Positions 21,424 through 31,789 of a DNA stretch of 64,000 nucleotides are shown here, piece after piece. This DNA is from Acanthornis magna (taxonomy: Eukaryota > Chordata > Aves > Passeriformes > Acanthizidae), in NCBI GenBank assembly GCA_036785705.1, contig JAWUZG010000978.1:62001-126000 (forward strand), given 5' to 3'. Position 1 is the first letter of the stretch, and each line of letters opens with the position of its first letter. Position numbers and translations under genes: made by a program. The notes beneath the pieces are model-generated. The model was given only the letters and a program-made list of their open reading frames with translations. It was not told the origin of the DNA and searched no databases.

Positions 21424-22722
21424 TGTCGTGGCTTTGACCCTGGCTAAATGCCAGGCACCTCGGACGTTTGCTTTCTATGCTCTCTCCTGCTGCAGCTATG
21501 CAGAGGAGAGGAAAAAAACTAACACAAACGCGCTGGACTCATGAGTTGCTATAAGATCACTGATAGGCTGCACCAGAGAGGGCAAGGAAGCAGGTGGGAG
21601 ATTGAAAGTTGCAAAGTGATTGATTGAACCGAACAGAGTTGGAGGATAAATCAGAGGTCAAAAGAAGCTGATAAGACACCGTTTCTTCACTCACCCCCCT
21701 TCCCTCTTAAGGCACCGCTTCTCAGCTCACCCCGCTCCCTCCTTCCAACTAACCAACAACTCGGAGGCAGGGCCAGGGTGTGGGTGTTTTTTCTCTTAGT
21801 CAGTCCATCACCACAATTCTTCTGCTACAAACGCTGTTTCTCTCTTCGCCCCCTCCCTATGAAGACACCATTTCTCAGCTCACCCCCTCCCTCCTTCCTT
21901 CTAACCAACAGCTCCGGGCTGGGGGCAGGCTATGGGGGTTTCCTTTGCTCAGGGTCTGTCCATCAGGAGAAGGACTCCTCTACTTAGCCATGGGGGTCCC
22001 TCCCATGGCACGAGAGACAGTCCTCTGCAAACTTCTTTGGCGTGGCTCCAATCTCACCAGCAGCATCCCGCCCCAAGATCTGCTGCTGTCCGACATCCTT
22101 TTGTCCAGGCTGCAGACTTCCAAGCCGAGGCCAGGCTGTTTCCATCCCGGGAGCAAGGCCTTTCTCTCTCCTGCAAGGCCTTTGCAACTCTCAGTCTCTA
22201 CTGCGACTCCCACTGGATCACAGCTTCCTGCAGGCATCCACCTGCTCCTCTGGCGTGGGCACCTCCCCACGGCCTCTGGGGGGTTCTCTGCATCCCCCTG
22301 GACTCCATGGACTGCAGGGGGACCACCTGCTCCCCCATGCTCTTCACCACGGCTGGCAGAGCCTTTTCACCTCCACTGCCCAGAGCACCTCCTCCCACAC
22401 CTTCTTCACTGACCTTGCTGCCTCTATCTTGTTGTCCTCACATACTTTTACCTCCTCCTCCTCCTCCTTCTCTGGCTAAAAAGAAGGGCGTGCTCACATT
22501 GTTTGGATTTCTTCTTCAAGGTGTTTTCACAGAGGCGTAACTAACATCTCAAATTGGCCCAGGTTTGGCCAGCAGCATGTCCATCATCTTCAGAGCCATC
22601 AGAGATTGGCTCTGCTGGACATGGTGGAGCAATTTCCAGAATCTTGACTCAGGACATGCAGGAGCCATCTTTGTCCCCCACCCTATTCACTGGCAAAAAC
22701 TGGGCCAAGCAAAAGCACCACA
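21424..22722 (-). mobile_element. LTR, about 1.3 kb (family B)
   Basis: Minus-strand copy of the LTR at 57746-59027. It begins TGTGGTGCTTTTGCTTGGCCC (from 22722) and ends CCTGGCATTTAGCCAGGG...ACGACA (to 21424). The two flanks do not match as target duplications (GTCTC against GCCAG), so one side may be proviral interior or rearranged. Confidence 0.7.
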
Positions 22723-24045
22723 GCCAGGCTCTCACCCTGGCGGGACATAGGGACACTGCCAGGGGCTCCCTGTCCCCCTGTGCCACCCTCCCCACAGCCC
22801 CATCCCTGCCCCCGCTGTCCCCGTGTCAGGCTCTGGGGGTCGATCTCGTGGAACATCCCCTGGGGGAGGCTGCGGCACCGGGGGGCAGGGGGGGAACTGG
22901 GGGGACAGGGGACCCTGCTGTGCACGAGCAGCGTTGGACTTCTCTGGGGGGAGCTGTGAGGAGGGGCTGGGACAGAGTGACCTCCCCAGTGACCCCACAC
23001 AGCCCCTGGGATGTCACAGCACACTCTGGGATGTCACCAGCAACTCTATTAGATAATAAAACCTCCTTGTGATGTCATAAAGCTGCACTATGATGACACC
23101 ATCCACTCTATGAAGTCAGAGCGTGCTCTGTGATGTCACAACACACTCAGTGATGTCAGAGCCTACTCTGTGATGTCACACAGTGCACTCTGTGACCTCG
23201 GAGCCTGCTCTGTGAGGTCACACAGTCCCCTCTATGATGCCCGAGCTGCTCCATGGCCTCACACAACCAACTCCCAGATGTCATAGCCCAATCTGTGACC
23301 TCACACAATCCACTCTGGGATGTCACACAGCCCCTTTCTGACATCACAGCTGCTCTGGGGCTCTGGGACACAGCCCCACAGGTGCCTATGGCTATGACAC
23401 AGCCCCCTCTGGGCCATGGCACAGCCCCTGCCAATGCTGAGCACCTGGGAGCTCTGGCTGTGCCCTGCTGGTGTCCCTGAGCTGCCCTGGCAGTGCCCCA
23501 GCCCTGCTGGGCTGTGCACAGCAGCTGCTCCTGGGCAGAGCTGTCTCTCTGCAGCGCTGCCGCTTGCCAGGAGCTGCCTCTGTGCCAGGAGCCTGGCCCA
23601 GCTCAGCAGCACAGCCACAGCACAGGGACTCGAATGAGCCTCGCGGGGCTTTGCTGCTGCTTACATCAGACTCAGTCCCTCAGACTGTTCAAAAAACTTC
23701 TCAAGAAGTGAAAGTTAAACTGAAACACTGCAGTTCCTTGTAACTTAAATGGGTTCTGCTGAGGGCACAACTGAGAAAGTGTCCCCAGGTTGCAGTTAGA
23801 GCAGAACACTGCAGGCAGTGATGGCAGGTGGGGACAAGCAAGGGAAAGATGTCTCTGATGCTGAGCCAGCCTGGAGGTGTTTCATGAATCCAAAGGGCCA
23901 AGGCCTGAGCCCCAGCCCCGGGGAAGGCAGATCCTGTCCCTCCCTCATTGCTCAGGGCTCTTGCCAGGACACTGCCATGTGGGGATGTGCAATGCCAAGG
24001 GCAGGACCTTGGGGTGGCCCCCGCCAGGCTGCTGGGCAGGGACAA
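22723..24045. repeat. Duplicated block with TGATGTCA-rich array, copy 2
   Basis: Second copy of 19083-20378. Homology ends near GGGACAAGGA (24045), where copy 1 turns into unrelated sequence. The array spans about 22990-23345. Confidence 0.7.
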
Positions 24046-24699
24046 GGAGGCCATGAGGCCCCAGGGCTGCAAGGGTCACTTGTGTCCTCCTCATGGCCTC
24101 AGGGCCAGGGCCAGCAGCCGTGGCCAAAGTGCTGCACAATTGGCTCTGGCAGGGCCTTGCAGCTTCCCCACCTCCCTGTGCCCTCTCCAGCCCAGGCTGT
24201 CCTACGCTGTCCATGCCCTGTGCCTCTGTCCCTGCAGGCTGTGCTCATCCCCCGGCTGCCCCACCTCGCTGGCCCTTCCTTCCCTGACTGCTCTGTGTCC
24301 TGCCTGGCTCTGCCTGCGCACACAAAGCCTTGGGCTGACCCAGACTCCTCCTGGGGGATGTGTTGCACCCCAGCACTGCCCTGGCAGAGAAATTCCTTTC
24401 TCCTCGTGTCCAGTCTGGATCTCCCCAGCTGCCCTTGGTGCCATTATTTTTTCCTCGTGCTCCTTTCCACTATGAAGAAGAGCTCCACCATCTGTGGAAC
24501 CCTTCAAGCCCTCTCAGGCTACTCCTGTTCTGTCTTCAGTCTCCACACAACTGAGCCCAGGGCCCTCAGCCTCTCCCTGCTGCTTATGTGATGAGGCCTC
24601 CAAACCCCACCTTGGGAGATTTTTTGGTCCTCTCCAAAGTTTTTGAAAAAGGAAAAGTAGTGGTCAAAGTACAAGAAAAATGGAGTGTTATTTTTCCCC
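24046..24699. other. No gene recognised
   Basis: Unique-looking sequence. The last 200 bases faintly resemble antisense CR1 3' sequence, but too weakly to call. Confidence 0.35.
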
Positions 24700-24890
24700 A
24701 AATCTTGCAGTGACAGAACAAGGGTCAATATCTTTAAACTAAATGAGAGTGGATTTAGATTTGTTATAAGGAGGGAATATTTTACAACGAGAGTGGCACA
24801 AAACTGCAACTGTTTTTCCAAAGAAGTTGATGCCCCATCTCAGGAATTGTTCAAGGACAGGAGCTTTGTACAACCTGACACAGTGAAACC
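24700..24890 (+). mobile_element. CR1 LINE fragment, 3' region
   Basis: GTGACAGAACAAGG..., AAACTAAATGAGAG, TTAGATTTGTTATAAGG and GATGCCCCATCTCAGG follow the usual order of the CR1 3' end. The fragment is diverged and lacks the octamer tail. Confidence 0.65.
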
Positions 24891-25409
24891 CCTCCCCAAG
24901 GATGGAATTCCTGTTGTGTGGGGTCTCTGATGTGCTGGGTGACCTCACAACACTCCTGGCCAGAATGTCAGCTGAGGGCCAAGTAGGCTGCTGCAGTGGC
25001 AGTGACCTCACAGCCATCACCACTGCAGCCATGGCCTGGCTCTCCCCTTTCCTCTGTCCCTGTCTTGTCTCTGCTGGGATGAGTGATTTTGTGGTGAACA
25101 TTTTATCCCCAAGTTGCTGAGGCCAATCATTTGTCAATCCAGCTCATGTCACAGTAGTGGCCTCATCTTCAACATCACAGGCTGGCAGTAAAATGTCATT
25201 GTAAGATCTTGCTCCACTTGGGCCTCAGCCCCTCAGGAGCCTTGCCTTCAAGGGCAGAAACATCTTTTCTTTGCAGGAAACTTAAATTCCAGACCCTTGG
25301 AGTGTAAGCCATGGATCCCAGAGGGACATTCCTGAGGCTCCCAGGGTGCTGGTTCTGCTGTGCCTCCCAAGGGAGCTGTGCAGGGCCAGGTGACAAGGTC
25401 CAGCAGCTG
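24891..25409. other. No gene recognised; shared breakpoint motif
   Basis: Ordinary sequence. Positions 25197-25221 are identical to 53304-53328, where that sequence follows a zinc-finger remnant. Confidence 0.35.
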
Positions 25410-26035
25410 TGTTGGTTCTGCAGTGTCACAATGGTCCATTGGTTCCATGAGTTTCCGTACTGTCACCAATGGAGTCCTTGTTTCCCCTGTGTCACAGTGG
25501 CTGCTTGGGTCCATGAGGTTCCCCAATGTCACCATGGTCTCCTTGGATCCTCAGGGTCACAATGGACAATTGGTTCCATCAGACCCCATTTTATCACAAT
25601 GTCCACTTGATTCCCTGAGCTTCCGCACTGTCACCAATGGTTCCTTGGTTCCAATGATGCCCTACTGTGTCCCAATGGATATTTGGTTCTGTGAAGTTCT
25701 TCAGTGTCACCATGGTCTCCTTGCTTCCACGAAGCCCTGCAGTGTCACAATGCCCCATAGGTTCCATGAGCTCCTGTACTGTCAGCAATGGTCTCCTGAG
25801 TTCCAATGAGGCCCCACTGTGTCCCCGTGCCCCCTTCATTCCAGGAGGTTCCGTGGTGTCACCATGGACTCCTGGGTTTCCTGAGGCCCCACAGTGTCAC
25901 AATGACCCCTTGGTTCCATGAGGCGCCACAGAGTCACAATGGTCTCCCTTCACCTCTGAGGCCCTGCAGTGTCACCATGGTCTCCATGGTTCCATGTGGT
26001 CCCAAAGTATCACAATGATCTCTGGGATTCCATTG
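25410..26035. repeat. Minisatellite, about 47-bp unit
   Basis: About 13 imperfect copies of a unit like GTGTCACCATGGTCTCCTTG followed by GTTCCATGAGGCCCCAC. One strand is open across several units without meaning a gene. Confidence 0.85.
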
Positions 26036-27187
26036 GGAACACAAAAGCTTTGTGAAAAAGCGGAAACATTGAGCAACACCTGCCTAACACACCTGGGCAC
26101 ATCTGTTTGCATTCAAAAGAGGAGTTAAAGGTGGCAATGGCACCATCAACTTCCATCTGCCACAGAGATCAAGGGAAAAGACAGGGACAGAGAACTCTGC
26201 CTCAAGATACAGAGAATTCTGCTTACAGAGATCATTTCTGGTCACACTGTCCCTTGGAGGAAGGTGACATCACTCGAGGCAGCCTGTACCGAGCATGTGG
26301 TTCCTGAGTGGGATTTGTTGTTTAGGAAACCTGCTCAGGCTTTGCCATTCTTTCCTCACTAACAGGAAAGCTTCTGCTGGGCCTGTGTGCAGGCAGATCC
26401 CTGAGGAGAGCAGGTGGTACATGGAGCACTGGGCTGGGACACGCAGCTGCAGAGCTCAGGGGACAAGTTTGTGATGCAGGGAACAGCGATGGCAGTGCCA
26501 GCTGGGCCATGTCAGCCATGGTGAGGTTGGGGCTGAGGAGCAGCTTGTCCCAACAGGGTCAGCCTGCAAGGGGCTCCTTCTTCTGCATGCCCACACCTCC
26601 TAAGGAGACATTCAGCATCAAGATCACTTGGGAATGCTTCTATCACATCTTCTCTGAGCTGAAAAACAAAAAAATATTTCCTTGATTCAAAAGAAAAGTC
26701 ATGGGATGCACTTTGAAATCTTCCTCCTTAACAGAACTCCAAAGTGATTCCAATGAGCTGTACAAGCCCTGAACTCTTGAAGACAATTGAAGGAAGAGAA
26801 AGAGCTCCTGAGGGCTTTCTGTATTTTCATGAGCCCCACGGTGGATTTGGGGCTGAGTCTCTCAGGGACAGAGAGAAGGTTGCAGAAGCTGCTCCAGGAG
26901 GCAGAAGCAAAACTCCAAGTCCCTTGGAGCATCACTGGGCCCCACTGAGGGCAGGGACTGCCAAAGGCTCCGCAGGGACTGGTGAGAGCAGATCCTTGGG
27001 ATGTGCCAGGATTGCAGGGAGCCAAAGGCTGTGAGCAGGGAACTGGGATGCTGAGAGAAGCCGGGCTTGGTTGGAGGAAGCAGAAAGGCCAAGGGCTGAG
27101 CCCAGGCCTGGGACAGCAGGGCCTGTCCCTCACAGGTGGCTCGGGGCTGTTTGTGGGGCAGTGGATGTGAGGGGGAGGAAGGACAAA
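26036..27187. other. No gene recognised
   Basis: Unique-looking sequence. 27060-27150 resembles 23880-23960 (GGCCAAGGGCTGAGCCCAGG...), so part of it is an old duplicate of the neighbouring block. No exon is supported. Confidence 0.35.
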
Positions 27188-27725
27188 TGTCCTAAAACTG
27201 CAACCCCTGCCAGCCTGCTCAGGGAGGGCTGAGGGAGAAGCAAAGTGCAGACCCTCAGAGGAAAGTCCTGAAAGGAATAAGGGAGTGACTTTGCAAACAA
27301 ACTGCTGGTAAGATAAGGCCTATACCGAGAGATAGAAGAAACAATGGGAAGGATTTCCATAGGAATTCCAATGACTGACTTGCCCATGACTGTGTAAATA
27401 AACTACAGAAACAGAGACATAAGAAAAAGAAGAAAAGACATGTGTGTATTGAGAGTGTCTACAGTTAGGAGAAATGTATATTACTTGTGTCTGCATTAGG
27501 CATTCTGGGAAGCCTGTACCTCGAGTACCTCAGCCTATGGGGAAAGGGAGAGGGAACCTGAGGCCAGGAAATTAGGATAAAAAGAGGCTGCGTCCTCTAG
27601 CAATGTGAGAGACCCCATGGGAAATGCCAATGACCTCTCCCTTTATTCATGAATAGAGTTACAGGACTCCTCTGTCTCCTTTTTAGACATAAATGTCTGG
27701 TGTTTGTGGATTAATTTTTCTGACA
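27188..27725 (+). mobile_element. 5' LTR of the provirus
   Basis: The right end is set by CTGACA two bases before the primer site. The left end (TGTCCTAAAACTGC) is my best guess from the TG rule. AGGATAAAAAGAGG near 27570 may be the TATA region, and CATAAATG and ATTCATGAATAG lie where polyadenylation signals are expected. A relative is at 7555-7830. Confidence 0.6.
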
Positions 27726-27727
27726 AA

Positions 27728-27747
27728 TGGGGGCTCTCGTCTGGGAT
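27728..27747 (+). other. Retroviral primer binding site, tRNA-Pro type
   Basis: TGGGGGCTCTCGTCTGGGAT differs from the usual 18-base proline-tRNA primer site by a two-base TC insertion and one substitution. Location right after the LTR end supports the call. Confidence 0.75.
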
Positions 27748-27956
27748 CCTTCCACCATCCAGGGGTGGCCTGCAGCGAGCAGAGCTGAAGGTGCCTCACC
27801 CAGTTTCGGTGATCAGCTCCCCTTGGTGGTGGCTGGCACCGAGTGATTGATTGGGTTCCCGAGACTGTCCAGGAGACAGACGAGTGGCAGACCAGGGGCG
27901 TCAGTGAAGAGTCCGCAGGGAAGGAGCACTGAAAATCTCACCGGTGAGTACAATGG

Positions 27957-28165
27957 GAACTTTGGGGAGTAAACCTGGGAGGGCACCCATGGAGAGTAGC
28001 ACAGGTGAAGCTGGGAAGGGGCCCCAGCAGAAAGGGATGACGATCCCATAATTACCCCAGAGAGTCCTTTGGGGAAGGAAAACCTGACAGGGCACCCATG
28101 GAGGGTAGCACAGGTAAAGCTGGGAAGGGGAACCAGCAAAAGGGATGATGATCCCGAAATATAAG
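27957..28165 (+). repeat. Tandem duplication in the proviral leader
   Basis: Two copies of about 100 bp sharing GGGCACCCATGGAG, GTAGCACAGGT and AAGCTGGGAAGGGG lie head-to-tail. Confidence 0.8.
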
Positions 28166-28924
28166 GACATGGACGCCAAGGGGGGCAATAAGGGAAAGTC
28201 AAGAAGGTGTCTCGACAATCTGTGCCCAGCGGGGGCAAGAAGGGGAGTCAAGAAGTGATCTTGGCAACAGGGGAGTGCAGAGAAATATGGTTAAGACAAG
28301 GAGCGGCAGGACCAGGCGCAGAGGTGCACAGCCGGGAGCGCGGGCTGGGGGCCTGTGGGGAGGTGTGGGGCTGAGGCGGGGCCGTGGGACAGCTGCGGGC
28401 TCAGCACCAGGCAGTCCCTGACCCTGCCACCCCCCTGGGGCAGGGGCGGCAGTGGCCCCTCGGTCTCCACGAGGCTGAGGGATGCCCTGGTCACCTTTGG
28501 TGCTGCTGGCTGTGCCCATGGGAGCACTAGAGGGCAGGATGCGTTTGGACACTGCAGAAAGAATATCTGGAAAATGCGGATTGTATGTGGAAGGATTAGG
28601 ATTGTCTGTTAAGGAATTTGGGTCACTGGAATGATTTGGAAATGTGTGAGAATGAGCACCCACAGGCAGTAGCAGGGGTGGGGGCTAGAGGAAGGGCAGA
28701 ATAAGCCCCTGGATGAACTGGTTAGAAAGACACGGAAAGTGTTTGTGAGATGGGATGAGGAAAAAGGCGAAGGCGAAAGTGATGCCAAAGTTGTTTCAGC
28801 CCCGGAGGAATAAACTGCAGCGCCCAAGGGGAGCCCCGGGACAAAGGGGATGGGGCTGGCCACCAGGACATGGCAAAGGCATTCCCTCCTCGGCAGGAGA
28901 GAGCTGACTGAAGCAGCGTTTGGG

Positions 28925-28985
28925 AAGGGATCGGTGTGCTGTCTGCAGGGCAGAGGGACACTGGAAGCGGGAATGTCCGCAGAAA
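28925..28985 (+). pseudogene. Endogenous retrovirus gag, nucleocapsid zinc knuckle
   Basis: A single CCHC box of spacing C-x2-C-x4-H-x4-C is readable, followed by basic residues, as in gammaretroviral nucleocapsid. The rest of gag is too decayed to assign. Confidence 0.65.
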
Positions 28986-29124
28986 CGGCTGGATCCTCAG
29001 GGGGAGGAAGTCCAGTGATTAATAGAAATTAATTTTTTGGGATGTCAGAGGTTCACATTATACCAGGGCCCCCCACATAGGAACCCCTGGTAACTTTTTA
29101 GGTGGGCCTGGATTGAGACAAGAA

Positions 29125-29345
29125 GTGTTTCTTAGTAGACACAGGGAGTTCTTGATCAACTTTAAATTTTATCCCTAAGTGGAGGGGGAGTTGTCAACAA
29201 GACAACACTCAAGGGTTGAGTGGAAAAGATGAGCGTGTGCCTTATTCAACCACTATTGGTAGATGCAGGGGATAGGTTTGAAATGCATGAATTTCTGTTT
29301 GTTCCTAATTGTGATTATAATTTACTGGGAAGAGATTTGATGGGT
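29125..29345 (+). pseudogene. Endogenous retrovirus protease remnant
   Basis: The aspartic protease signature V-D-T-G lies near 29140 and the later G-R-D motif near 29325-29335. Stops and shifts between them break the frame. Confidence 0.65.
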
Positions 29346-29634
29346 TAAGTGGGAATGCACATTAGTATTGTAAAGAATGTTGAGTATTACTGTGCTTATA
29401 ATAGTGATTTTGGGAATCAGTGCCTGGTGAAAATACCAGTGCATAGTGAATTCCAAAGTCTTTGGTGTACACAAGGATTTGGAGTTTGGCTTTTTTGGTG
29501 CAAAACTAAAACAATGTGATTACAGTAAAAACTAAAGTTCCATCTGTAAGAACCCTCAGAAACTTGATTTGGTAGAAAGGATATACCAAATTTTGTAATT
29601 GACGAGGTGATTTGCCTTTTTGCATGGTTTGTTC

Positions 29635-29878
29635 TTATTTTTCTAAGTTGCTAGATCCAGTGGCCAGAGACTACTCATTGTCTCAGGATGTGCCAGAATG
29701 TAGCCAGAGGCTGCATTGTCTGCAGAGCTGTGCAGCCAGGGCCTTGGTGGTAACTGGGGCCCAAGGGCTGACAATAGGAAAATATCTGATTGTTAATGTT
29801 TCACACCAGGTAGAAGCTTTGTTAACTGAAAGAACCGCTTCAGTGGATGATCAGTGCTTGGTTATTACAGTGTGAATT
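29635..29878 (+). pseudogene. Endogenous retrovirus reverse transcriptase connection region
   Basis: An 80-codon stretch has the order of the gammaretroviral connection domain (SKxLDPVA..., a HQVxALL motif). The fingers and palm with the catalytic aspartates are deleted, since only about 300 bp separate it from protease. Confidence 0.65.
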
Positions 29879-30278
29879 TTGTTAGGTGGAAGGAGAGAAT
29901 TTGGAACTGAGAAATGAAGGGGGAATTTGCCCCAGCCTCCTGTTAAAATTGGTAGAGGCGTTCCTCGGGGTGTATGCTGCCGGGGATCTTTTTAATCTGG
30001 CAAAACGAGCTCCTGAGGTTTGTTTGGTTAGTGCTAAAACCAATAACAAGGTTACAAAGAAAATTGCCGGGGGAGGGAGGCCTTGGGCTGTGTGTCCCTT
30101 CCAAAGATGTCGGTGGATGTTGCTGTAATGCCCTGAGTGGCAAGGCTTGGATATCTCCTGGTGGTGGTGTCTCGGCTGACAAGGTAGTCAGAGGCCTTGG
30201 GGGAGTTCTGGCTGCTTTGGGAGTACAGTGGAACCTCCCTGCCCCCTGACACCCCCAGAGTTCGGCTAGGGGGAATGA

Positions 30279-30720
30279 ATGAGGGAAATGGGGAAGCGCC
30301 TTTTGAAGCTGGTGATAGAAACTAAGATGCCATGGGCACAGCTTTTGCCACTGGCTTTAGCAAGAATAAGGGCCAGACCCAGGGGAGATATTCAGTTATC
30401 TCCCTTTGAGTTGATGTTTGGAATTCCTTACCCTTGTAATTCTCAACCTAGTGGGGGGGATGGAAATAAGTGATGTATATTTAAAACAATATGTGGCCTG
30501 GATACTGTCTCTTGTGAAATCTCTTCGACAGGAAACTCAGCTGGCACAGACCCTGCCTTTGGACTTTGCTGTTCACATCCAGCCAGGAGACTGGGTCCTC
30601 TTTAAGGTGCAGAAAGAAGCACCACTGGTGGTGAAGTGGCATGGACCTTTCCAGGTGTTGCTGACCACAGAAACAGCCGTCAGGACAGCTGAACACGGGT
30701 GGACCCGTCACACACGTGTC
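30279..30720 (+). pseudogene. Endogenous retrovirus integrase C-terminal region
   Basis: Two frames carry the LSPFELMFG-type motif after the integrase core and the C-terminal domain ending in W-x-GPFQVLL. A frame slip lies near 30450-30470. The catalytic core is absent. The homology stops at the MROH duplication edge. Confidence 0.75.
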
Positions 30721-30721
30721 A

Positions 30722-31789
30722 AGGCCAGGGCTCGGGGGGGTGGCAGGTCTGCTTTGGTGGGGACTCTGCTGCACCTGCTGATTTCAGTGCTCCCCAGGCC
30801 CTGGGTGTCAGAGCAGCATTGGTGCCCTGGCCCACACGTTCCCTGTCTGTGTCACACCCTGTGTTGAGGATGGCCAGCAGCCGGGACTTGTCCCAGGCAG
30901 GCCGTGCCAGCTTCTGTGGAAGGCCCCATGCCCTTCCCGCTGCAGCTGCGTCGGCAGCTGTGGGGGCTCCTGCTGCTGCCCTGAGCCCCCAAGAGCAGGG
31001 GAGCGTTTGCTTCTTGTTTGAGCCGTTCCTAAGGTTCCTATCGGGCTGCCTTAGACGCTTGGGGCAACAGATTCCTTCCAACCTGGGCCACTTTGGGAGG
31101 GCTGGGGGCAGCCCCAGGGCAGGCGGCAGTGTGTGTAAGGGCCCTTTGTGACATGGTGCAGCATGGGATGGAACTGGGACAGGGTGTCCAAGAGCCCTTT
31201 GTGACACAGTGCAGCATGGTCACCCACCATGGGATGGAAGCAGGACAGGGTGTCCAAGGGCCCTTTGTGACACGTTGTGACATAGGCTCTGGCGGCAACA
31301 TAACCACGCCACTGTGCTCGGAGCACGCGACGGGACAGGACGGGACAGAGTGGTGCCGTGAGGAGCCCCCGCACAGCACACTCGTGCCTTGCTAACCCGG
31401 AGCTTTTCCGAGGCGTTTCTCCTGCAGGTGACCTCGTGGCCAGACCACAGGACTTGGTGACCCGTGGCCTTCCCGAGGCTTCTCTTCTGCAGCTGCCCTC
31501 AAGGGCAGGCTGCGGGACTTGGTGCCCGCAGCTCTTCCGAGGCATCTCCCATCCCGGCGGCCGGTGCCCTCGAGGCCAGGCCCTGGGAGTTGCTGAACAA
31601 AATCCTTGCCGAGGAGTCTCCCGCTCTTGTGGCAGGAGCCCTCAAGACCAAAGTGCAGGACTTGGTGTCCTGTAACCTTCCCAAGGCTTCACTCTTGCAG
31701 GTACCTTCCAGGCACAACTGCAGGACTTGGTGAGCCACAGCTTTCCCGAGGCATCTCTCCTGTAAATAGCCTTTATTCCAGTCAGTGAC
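30722..31789 (+). promoter_or_regulatory. 5' region of MROH copy 1, with two minisatellites
   Basis: Nearly identical to 39318-40384. Around 31135-31290 a unit containing GGGCCCTTTGTGACA and GTGCAGCATGG is repeated about three times. Around 31395-31765 a unit of about 66-72 bp containing CTTCCCGAGGCTTCTC and CAGGACTTGGT is repeated five to six times. Upstream untranslated exons or the promoter probably lie here; a splice acceptor (CAGTCAG) precedes the start codon. No TATA box found. Confidence 0.5.

Larger units (their letters stand above)
27188..30721 (+). mobile_element. Gammaretrovirus-like endogenous retrovirus, deleted
   Basis: A 5' LTR (about 27188-27725) is followed by a tRNA-Pro-type primer site, a leader with a tandem repeat, and decayed gag, protease, reverse transcriptase and integrase pieces in the correct order. 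Most of gag, the polymerase core, RNase H, the integrase core, env and the 3' LTR are missing. The right edge coincides with the start of the MROH duplication at 30722. The gene order, primer site and integrase C-terminal layout point to the ERV1 (gammaretrovirus-like) class. It cannot encode virus. Confidence 0.8.
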
